Assembly: GCF_030065545.1 (NCBI RefSeq)
Contig: NZ_JASJNC010000012.1
Location: 1 to 57,321 of the forward strand
Length of the DNA: 57,321 nt
Source of the DNA: Marinicella marina
GTDB lineage: Bacteria > Pseudomonadota > Gammaproteobacteria > Xanthomonadales > Marinicellaceae
Direction: 5' to 3'
The position numbers and the translations under genes are program-made. Below the pieces are notes generated by a model that did no database searches, was not told the origin of the DNA, and was given only the letters and a program-made list of their open reading frames with translations. Each line of letters starts with the position of its first letter. Position 1 is the first letter of the stretch. This document shows positions 51,374-57,321 of the stretch, piece by piece.

Positions 51374-51595
51374 ATGAAAAAATTACATTTATTGCTGATG
51401 ATTACAGGCTTTACCCTCACCACTGGCTGTCATGCCCACAAAGCCAACAAAGTGGTGGTGGTTAAAAAACCCCATAAAACCCAAGTGGTATTGGTAGATA
51501 ATCAACACCTGCGTTCAAATTACCGCATCGTTCATGTCAAGCCAAAGAAACACTCTGTTTGTAAAAAACACAACAAACATTGGCATTGTCATTGA
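51374..51595 (+). CDS. Small His/Lys-rich lipoprotein
   Basis: Family not recognised. The 73 residues comprise a signal with lipobox TTGC (Cys19), a Val/Lys-rich middle (KVVVVKKPHKTQVVLVD) and a basic C-terminus in which Cys63, His66, His69, His71, Cys72 and His73 cluster. That end could bind a transition metal or a polyanion. It lies 60 bases after the lipid kinase on the same strand; GGAAA lies before the ATG. Real coding is supported by the intact lipobox and by the lack of an opposing gene. Confidence 0.75.
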   Translation: MKKLHLLLMITGFTLTTGCHAHKANKVVVVKKPHKTQVVLVDNQHLRSNYRIVHVKPKKHSVCKKHNKHWHCH

Positions 51596-51634
51596 AACCA
51601 AAACCTTGGCAAACATTTGCTGGACTTGGGTGAC

Positions 51635-52720
51635 TCAGAGCTTGATGACTAACCCCTCTTGAGGCGGTAGTTTCCCTTGGCTGATGGCTTTGAAGTGAGC
51701 CTGCAACTGTTCCAGAGAGTGCAGCTGTTTGACCACCAACCAGCGACTGCTATCTATCGCTGCCCTTTGCATGAACTGAGTGGCTTTGGACTCAAATGCA
51801 GCAGGCCCCCAATCAGCATAACGCTGTTCAATGTGACTGGGTGCAAAAAACATCTGGCTGCGGGCCTCGATGAAACCGACTTGCATTTGATTTTCAGACC
51901 AATGGGTCAGTCCCACATGCGATGAAAACATCATGTTTTCACCCAAATGCCGGTGCAGTGCTGCAATCACCTCACCATTACCTGACATATCCACCAAAAC
52001 AGTCTTCTTGCTGGCATCAATTTCATGGAGTTGACCATAATTGATGCAGCTTGAATAATATCCAGTTTCACCTATGAATGCTTGATTGCCTGGTGATGTG
52101 ATGCCAACAACTTCAAGTGCTGCATCATCCTCATGCAAGGCAAAGGCCAGCCCTAAACTGGTTTTGCTTGAAGCACTGATGATGACAATTTGTGCTGCAT
52201 CAAAATACTGTTGACTCACCAGCATGTCATGCAAGCAGAACGACGTGATGTGTAATGGAAATAAAAGCATCCGTAAATCATCTTGGCTGGCATCATATCC
52301 TGGCTCTGCATCAACCCTGCGATAGACGTTATAACCAGCAGGCAGAGCTGCGCGATGTTCTGCGCCATCCAACCAGCTTGACTCTTTGACTTTGAGCGGC
52401 CTCATCACCCATTCGGTGGCGGTTGGGAAGTAGCCAAACAAACGTTCGCCTACAGGCACATCGGCATTTTTAGACTCAATCACTTCAGCGAAACCCCATA
52501 CTGGAATGATGCCATACAGATGACCCTCATTTTGAGCGGCTGGAAAAAATTGCCAGTACTTCAATTTATCTCCCATTGCCCAATAGGTGATGTTGTTGGC
52601 GGTGAATGAGAACGCTTCCACTTTGACTTTTACCTCGCCTTTTTGAATAGTGGTAGATTCTGCGGGGGTTATTAAACGGTTTTGAGTGAGGTCTGTTTTA
52701 TGTACTTGAAATTGTGTCAT
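51635..52720 (-). CDS. DUF2855 family protein (MDR-like)
   Basis: Function unknown; related to the medium-chain dehydrogenase/reductase fold. The 361 residues show KVEAFSFTANNITYWAMGDKL, YWQFFPAAQNEGHLYGIIPVWG and FGYFPTATEWVM, typical of DUF2855, and a Rossmann-like half with VIISASSKTSLGLAF. No zinc-binding Cys cluster is seen. It starts 31 bases after the deaminase gene on the same strand and may share its transcript. Confidence 0.85.
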   Translation of the reverse strand: MTQFQVHKTDLTQNRLITPAESTTIQKGEVKVKVEAFSFTANNITYWAMGDKLKYWQFFPAAQNEGHLYGIIPVWGFAEVIESKNADVPVGERLFGYFPTATEWVMRPLKVKESSWLDGAEHRAALPAGYNVYRRVDAEPGYDASQDDLRMLLFPLHITSFCLHDMLVSQQYFDAAQIVIISASSKTSLGLAFALHEDDAALEVVGITSPGNQAFIGETGYYSSCINYGQLHEIDASKKTVLVDMSGNGEVIAALHRHLGENMMFSSHVGLTHWSENQMQVGFIEARSQMFFAPSHIEQRYADWGPAAFESKATQFMQRAAIDSSRWLVVKQLHSLEQLQAHFKAISQGKLPPQEGLVIKL

Positions 52721-52751
52721 GCCAGGTTACCTGTAGTTATTTTAATTCGTC

Positions 52752-53762
52752 TTATTGAACGTGTTGCGCTTCAAACTGATCTAAAATATGGTGCATGTTG
52801 TGCTTCCTTTCAGCACCAGCAAAACTGGCATCAATGGCATTGTGGGTCATGCGCAACAAATCATCATCATTCACACCACAATGTTGTTTTACTGCCATCA
52901 TGTTCTCAGTCAGGTAGGCACCAAAGTGAGCCGGATCATCAGAATTTATGGTCACATTTAAACCCAAATCCAGCATCTTTTTAATCACGTGTTGCTGCAT
53001 ATGATCGAACACATGCAAACTGATGTTTGAGCACGGACAAACCGTTAGAGGAATTTGGGTTTGTTGTAAATAAGCTATCAATTCTGGGTCATCCAATGAA
53101 CGGATACCATGATCAATGCGCGAGACTTTAGCGTCTTTGATTGCTGACCAAATGTATTCTGCCGAACCCTCCTCACCAGCATGTGCCACAATCGGCATCC
53201 CCAACTCATTAACTTCTGAGAAAATTTCTTTGAACAGACTGGCTGGATAACCCACTTCTATCGCAGCCAAGCCTATGGCCAGAAAACGTTGGGTGTGTTG
53301 TTGGTAAAACAGCCAATCTTCGGCAGCTTTTTCAACCCCCAAATGACGAATAAATGTTGGAATCATGCCACCTGAAATTTGCCAATCTTTGGCGGCTTTT
53401 TTGAATCCTGACTCAATACCATCTAATACCATTTCAGCTGGAAGTCCACGGTCTGTATAAGTTCTTATGTCACAAAATACTTCTGTATGCATGATGTTTT
53501 GTTCTTGGCATTTATTTAAATATGCCACAGTCAGTTCATAAAAATCATCCGCTGACTGAATCACTTCGGTGCCCTGAATGTACAAGTCAACGAATTCTGT
53601 TAAGTCCTTAAATTCATAGGCAGATTTGACTTCCTCAAGTGTCTGATAGGGCAGTTTTACCTGATTTTTTTCAGCCAGCTGTAACAACATTTCAGGCATC
53701 ATTGAACCTTCAATGTGCATGTGTAGCTCTACTTTGGGCATGTTTTTTATGAATTCGGACAT
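52752..53762 (-). CDS. Adenine/adenosine deaminase family protein, adenine type more likely
   Basis: Zinc amidohydrolase of purine salvage. The 336-residue protein has the metal motif HMHIEGS (His14, His16), AHAGEEG with the catalytic Glu, SRIDHGI and the metal Asp in NSDDPAHFGAYLTEN. The doubled Glu in AGEEG and the DDPAxFG pattern resemble adenine deaminases (Aah1-type) more than Add-type adenosine deaminases, but I cannot settle the substrate from sequence alone. Divergent from accA. Confidence 0.88.
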   Translation of the reverse strand: MSEFIKNMPKVELHMHIEGSMMPEMLLQLAEKNQVKLPYQTLEEVKSAYEFKDLTEFVDLYIQGTEVIQSADDFYELTVAYLNKCQEQNIMHTEVFCDIRTYTDRGLPAEMVLDGIESGFKKAAKDWQISGGMIPTFIRHLGVEKAAEDWLFYQQHTQRFLAIGLAAIEVGYPASLFKEIFSEVNELGMPIVAHAGEEGSAEYIWSAIKDAKVSRIDHGIRSLDDPELIAYLQQTQIPLTVCPCSNISLHVFDHMQQHVIKKMLDLGLNVTINSDDPAHFGAYLTENMMAVKQHCGVNDDDLLRMTHNAIDASFAGAERKHNMHHILDQFEAQHVQ

Positions 53763-53871
53763 GATTGGGCTATTTTGAAAATCAAATATGATAACATTTT
53801 CTTGTGGTTTTGATGTGGCACATTGGGCTGTGAGGACGTAAAATAGTCGGTTACTGAAATACTTTCATCTT

Positions 53872-54828
53872 ATGAATACTGACTATTTAGACTTTGAACA
53901 ACCATTGGCGGAATTAGAAGCCAAAATCAATGAATTGCAGAACGTCAGCGATGACAATTCCATCAATATAGATGAGGAAATTCAAAGGTTAAAAGACAAA
54001 CTCAAGTCTAAAACAGAAGCCATATTTTCAAATTTATCCGACTGGCAAATCACCCAATTGGCTCGTCACCCAAAGCGCCCTTACACCCTTGACTACATCG
54101 ACATGATGTTCACTGACTTTCAGGAATTACATGGTGATCGGGCTTTTGCAGATGATGCCGCTATTGTCGGTGGTTTGGCTAAGCTGGATGGTCAGTCTGT
54201 GATGGTTATTGGCCACCAAAAAGGCCGCAACACCAAAACAAAAATCAAACGCAATTTTGGTATGCCAAGACCAGAGGGGTACCGCAAAGCGCTGCGCTTG
54301 ATGCGCATGGCCGAACAATTCGACTTGCCTATTCTCACCTTTATCGATACCCCAGGTGCCTACCCTGGCATTGGTGCAGAAGAGCGTGGCCAATCAGAAG
54401 CCATCGCTAAAAACTTGGAAGTGATGTCACACCTCAAAGTACCCATCATTTGTACGGTCATTGGTGAGGGCGGATCTGGTGGTGCCCTGGCCATTGGTGT
54501 GGGCGATGTCACTTTGATGCTCGAGTACAGTACCTATTCAGTGATTTCACCTGAAGGTTGTGCTTCCATTCTTTGGCGCAGTGCTGAAAAAGCACAAGAT
54601 GCCGCTGAAGCCCTGAGCATCACTTCAGGAAAGTTAAAAGCATTTGGCTTGATTGATGAAATCATCGATGAACCTTTAGGCAGTGCCTACCGCGATACTG
54701 AATATGTGGCCCAACAACTTAAATCTGCCATTGTTAACAATCTGAAAAGACTCCGTGAACTAGAGCAATCAGACTTGATTCAAAAACGCTACGAAAAACA
54801 AATGTCATATGGTGCTTTCAGCGAATAA
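53872..54828 (+). CDS. accA: Acetyl-CoA carboxylase carboxyltransferase subunit alpha
   Basis: Transfers carboxyl from biotin to acetyl-CoA, with AccD, for fatty-acid synthesis. The 318 residues match E. coli AccA in length and motifs: [73 protein letters not shown] and [12 protein letters not shown]. No clear Shine-Dalgarno is seen. It overlaps tilS by 20 bases, the usual accA-tilS order. Confidence 0.97.
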   Translation: MNTDYLDFEQPLAELEAKINELQNVSDDNSINIDEEIQRLKDKLKSKTEAIFSNLSDWQITQLARHPKRPYTLDYIDMMFTDFQELHGDRAFADDAAIVGGLAKLDGQSVMVIGHQKGRNTKTKIKRNFGMPRPEGYRKALRLMRMAEQFDLPILTFIDTPGAYPGIGAEERGQSEAIAKNLEVMSHLKVPIICTVIGEGGSGGALAIGVGDVTLMLEYSTYSVISPEGCASILWRSAEKAQDAAEALSITSGKLKAFGLIDEIIDEPLGSAYRDTEYVAQQLKSAIVNNLKRLRELEQSDLIQKRYEKQMSYGAFSE

Positions 54829-56077
54829 TGATTCGCTGTTAACTGACCAACATTTTCCCATTGCGGAACGTTATTGGGTGGCTTTCAGTGGCGGGGTCGA
54901 TTCAACCGCTTTGCTTTATGCCGTAAGCCAGATACCAATACTCAAAGAGAAATTAACGGCACTGCATATCAATCATAATATACAGGATGATGCCAAAGCT
55001 TGGACTGAGCACTGTCAAAGTTTTTGCCACCAATTAGAAATTAATTTGGTCATTGAATCGGTTTATCCTGATTCTCCCAGCGAAGACAGCTGTAGACAAG
55101 CCAGATTAGCAACATACAACAAACACCTTAATGCCGGTGATTGTCTGCTGATGGCTCATCATGCAGATGATCAAATTGAAACAATATTATTTCGTTTATT
55201 CAGAGGCACTGGCCTGCATGGTCTAACGGGTATGGCAGAAACACAAGCCATGGACCACTATATGATTCATCGGCCTTTTTTGCATCTCAAGAAAAGCACA
55301 TTGATTGATTATGTCCAGGCTCATGGGCTGAACCATATAACAGATTACAGTAACAATGATGACAATTACAGCCGCAATCACATTCGTAACTGTTTAATCC
55401 CAGCGATTATTCAGTACAATAAATCTGCAACTGAGAAGCTCATCAAAACAGCAGAAAATTTGAGCCAAAGTGATGACTTATTGCGATCATTACTGGGCAA
55501 GGATAACCCATTGAATATAACAAGGATCAATACACCTGAACTGTTGGCAACCGCCTTGTATCATTGGATTATTAACATACAACACAGTCCACCAAGTCAT
55601 AACAGACTTCGGCAGTATGCCGCTGACTGTTTGTATGCAGCTTATGATAAAAATCCGCTTCTTGACCACAAAGATATCAGGCTGTTTCGTTGGCAAAAAC
55701 AAATTTTTGCCTTGAACAAACTCAGCTTAAATACTCATTCAGAGACTATGATAGCGCTCACTAATAAAGCCTCAACTCCACTAAAAGTTGGCCAATTGGT
55801 TTTTAAAAGTGAAAAAATTAAGTCGCTGCGTGTAGCCGTCAAATACCAACAAGGCAGTGAGACCATCCAAACTGATATCAAAAGACCACATAAAACCATT
55901 AAAAAATTGTTTCAAGAAAATCAAATACCTCCATGGGTCAGGCAGTGCATTCCTTACATTTATATAGAAAATAAGTTAGTTGCAGTTGGATCCTTATTCA
56001 TCAGTCATTCATTCCAACAGTATTTAGATGAAAATAAAGCACAAATTGAATGGTTATCACCAAACTTTCTTTTGTAA
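54809..56077 (+). CDS. tilS: tRNA(Ile)-lysidine synthetase
   Basis: Converts C34 of the CAU-anticodon tRNA-Ile to lysidine. The 422-residue protein has the PP-loop [13 protein letters not shown] (27-33 core), the downstream [22 protein letters not shown] and a C-terminal TilS substrate-binding region ending in [14 protein letters not shown]. The ATG at 54809 lies inside accA; this start leaves a 26-residue lead before the PP-loop, reasonable for the family. xseB follows 9 bases later. Confidence 0.96.
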   Translation: MVLSANNDSLLTDQHFPIAERYWVAFSGGVDSTALLYAVSQIPILKEKLTALHINHNIQDDAKAWTEHCQSFCHQLEINLVIESVYPDSPSEDSCRQARLATYNKHLNAGDCLLMAHHADDQIETILFRLFRGTGLHGLTGMAETQAMDHYMIHRPFLHLKKSTLIDYVQAHGLNHITDYSNNDDNYSRNHIRNCLIPAIIQYNKSATEKLIKTAENLSQSDDLLRSLLGKDNPLNITRINTPELLATALYHWIINIQHSPPSHNRLRQYAADCLYAAYDKNPLLDHKDIRLFRWQKQIFALNKLSLNTHSETMIALTNKASTPLKVGQLVFKSEKIKSLRVAVKYQQGSETIQTDIKRPHKTIKKLFQENQIPPWVRQCIPYIYIENKLVAVGSLFISHSFQQYLDENKAQIEWLSPNFLL

Positions 56078-56086
56078 AATAAGCCC

Positions 56087-56284
56087 ATGAGCCAAACACA
56101 ATCATTTGAAAAAAAATTAGAACAACTCACAAAAGTCATCAACCAAATGGAACAGACTGATGTGGGCTTGGAACAATCACTCAAGCTCTATGAGCAAGGC
56201 ATCAAGCTCACCAGAGAATGCCAAAAAATCATTGCTGATGCTGAAACAAAAATTGAACAGCTGATGCAACAAGCCGATGACTGA
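56087..56284 (+). CDS. xseB: Exonuclease VII small subunit
   Basis: Small subunit of the single-strand exonuclease VII. The 65 residues have the family pattern SFEKKLEQLTKVINQME, LEQSLKLYEQGIKL and CQKIIADAETKIEQL. Gene order xseB then ispA is standard in gammaproteobacteria; xseA is elsewhere. Confidence 0.96.
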   Translation: MSQTQSFEKKLEQLTKVINQMEQTDVGLEQSLKLYEQGIKLTRECQKIIADAETKIEQLMQQADD

Positions 56285-56292
56285 TAAACGCA

Positions 56293-57147
56293 ATGAATGA
56301 ACGCATAGATCAATTCCTTGCATCACAGTTAAATCAACTCAAAATACACAACAGTGGTCGATTAATCGCTGCCATGGAGTACACCCTACTCAATGGCGGC
56401 AAACGCATGCGACCCAAATTAGTTTATGCCACTGCTGAAAGTATTGGATTGGATTTGAGTGTGGCAGATCACATCGCAGCAGCCATAGAGATGATTCACG
56501 CCTATTCTTTGATTCACGATGATTTACCAGCAATGGATGATGATGATTTACGCCGTGGACAAGCTACTTGTCATATCAAGTTTGATGAGGCTACTGCTAT
56601 TTTGGCAGCTGATGCCTTACAAACTTTGGCCTTTGAATGTCTATCACAAACTACCATTAATTCATCAACGATTGTTAAACTGATACAAAACTTGGCCAAA
56701 GCTGCAGGAGCCCCAGGTATGGTCGGTGGTCAAATGCTTGACCTTGAGGCCGAAGACAAGACATTAAACATCGATGAACTACAAGAAATTCACAGCAAGA
56801 AAACCGGGGCATTACTGCAAAGCTGTGTGACCATGGTTACTGATTGTGATGACAGCATGAATCAAGATAAACGAAAGCACTTTAAAGCTTTTGCTGAACA
56901 TTTTGGTATTGCTTATCAAATCATTGATGATGTATTAGATGTCAGCAGTGATACCGAAACATTAGGTAAACCGGCTCAATCTGATCTTAAAAACAACAAA
57001 AGTACTTACCCCAGTTTATTAGGTTTGGATCAAGCCAGAAACAAAGCCAAAGACCACATTGATGTTGCCGCCTCACACTTGGCTTCAATCAGTCATAGCT
57101 CAGAATTAAGTCAACTACTTCAGCTGGTTGCTAAGCGCACTTTTTAA
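56293..57147 (+). CDS. ispA: Farnesyl diphosphate synthase
   Basis: Condenses IPP with DMAPP and GPP to make farnesyl diphosphate. The 284-residue product has the first Asp-rich motif in SLIHDDLPAMDDDDLRRG, the GGQMLDLEAE segment and the second Asp-rich motif YQIIDDVLD. Length is about that of E. coli IspA (299). It starts 8 bases after xseB. The dxs gene that often follows is absent; a convergent rRNA operon comes next. Confidence 0.96.
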   Translation: MNERIDQFLASQLNQLKIHNSGRLIAAMEYTLLNGGKRMRPKLVYATAESIGLDLSVADHIAAAIEMIHAYSLIHDDLPAMDDDDLRRGQATCHIKFDEATAILAADALQTLAFECLSQTTINSSTIVKLIQNLAKAAGAPGMVGGQMLDLEAEDKTLNIDELQEIHSKKTGALLQSCVTMVTDCDDSMNQDKRKHFKAFAEHFGIAYQIIDDVLDVSSDTETLGKPAQSDLKNNKSTYPSLLGLDQARNKAKDHIDVAASHLASISHSSELSQLLQLVAKRTF

Positions 57148-57195
57148 AAACATATATTAATTGAAACTGTCGTTTCAAACCCACAAATTTCAAGC

Positions 57196-57227
57196 AAAAA
57201 AAAGCCCCAACTTATGTTGAGGCTTTT
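57196..57227 (-). terminator. Terminator of the rRNA operon
   Basis: On the minus strand AAAAGCCTCAAC and GTTGGGGCTTTT pair around ATAA (one U-G pair) and are followed by more T. In plus-strand RNA the same stem has a C-A mismatch and a shorter U-run, so it serves the 5S rRNA side first and ispA only weakly. Confidence 0.88.
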
Positions 57228-57238
57228 CTACTTGTAAG

Positions 57239-57321
57239 ATTCTGGCGATGTCCTACTCTCACATGGGAACTCCCACACTACCATCGGCGATGCTACATTT
57301 CACTGCTGAGTTCGAGATGGG
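57239..57321 (-). rRNA. rrf: 5S ribosomal RNA, 3' part (cut by window edge)
   Basis: The reverse complement reads CCCATCTCGAACTCAG, then AGTGAAA, CGCCGATGGTAGTG and GAGAGTAGGACATCGCCAGA, the conserved second half of bacterial 5S rRNA. The 3' end is placed near 57239-57241. The rest of an rRNA operon on the minus strand is expected beyond the window. Confidence 0.96.

Overview
The window is an ordinary, gene-dense stretch of a gammaproteobacterial chromosome, moderately AT-rich by eye. The evidence is gene order: a tRNA-Tyr/Gly/Thr-tuf operon, rpoZ-spoT-ridA-recG, accA-tilS-xseB-ispA, pcnB-folK, dapA-bamC, pgi-apbC-dcd and tusDCB-tusE. Three secreted proteins end in nearly the same short tail (D-[LI]-I-[FY]-x-[DN]-G-F-[DE]). 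From memory, tails like this are common in Marinicella and related lineages, so a Marinicella-like organism is my best guess, not a proven assignment. I see no phage, insertion sequence, CRISPR array or plasmid gene.

Layout. 1-924: start of tuf and three upstream tRNA genes, minus strand, with their promoter. 1130-4548: an orphan BtuF-like binding protein converging on a two-gene membrane operon (DUF2157, DUF4401-GDYXXLXY). 4746-14713: a secreted beta-helix protein, the methylcitrate pair prpB-prpC, a cNMP-rhodanese protein, ampG, a hydrolase, zapE and a second beta-helix protein. 14857-18432: a 5-oxoprolinase operon (pxpABC) led by a YcsG/NRAMP-like transporter whose metal-site residues are replaced. 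18549-21846: a small secreted DNRLRE protein, tspO, an e(P4)-type phosphatase and an unknown membrane protein. 21877-28369: recG, ridA, spoT, rpoZ and bepA on the minus strand. 28482-29965: tRNA 2-thiouridine sulfur relay (tusD, tusC, tusB, tusE) and grxC. 29980-34148: AI-2E family permease, outer-membrane barrel, NAD-type isocitrate dehydrogenase behind a structured leader, and bcp.

34216-42191: dapA, a shortened bamC, fdxA, pcnB (no ATG start available), folK, then pgi-apbC-dcd-epimerase. 42414-53762: prolyl oligopeptidase, DUF1223 protein, a TPR/DUF1579-like protein, glutaminase, rapA, a lipid kinase, a tiny His/Lys-rich lipoprotein, DUF2855 and an adenine/adenosine deaminase. 53872-57147: accA-tilS-xseB-ispA, facing the 3' end of a 5S rRNA gene and its terminator on the minus strand.

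Most worth a second look: (1) the shared C-terminal tail; (2) a 14-bp hairpin between a Shine-Dalgarno-like sequence and the first ATG of spoT; (3) the metal-site-less NRAMP relative in the 5-oxoproline operon; (4) the structured leader before isocitrate dehydrogenase; (5) the repeat-rich gap between folK and pgi. No gap between genes exceeds 300 bases once the tRNAs are counted. All calls rest on reading the sequence and family knowledge; no database search was run.
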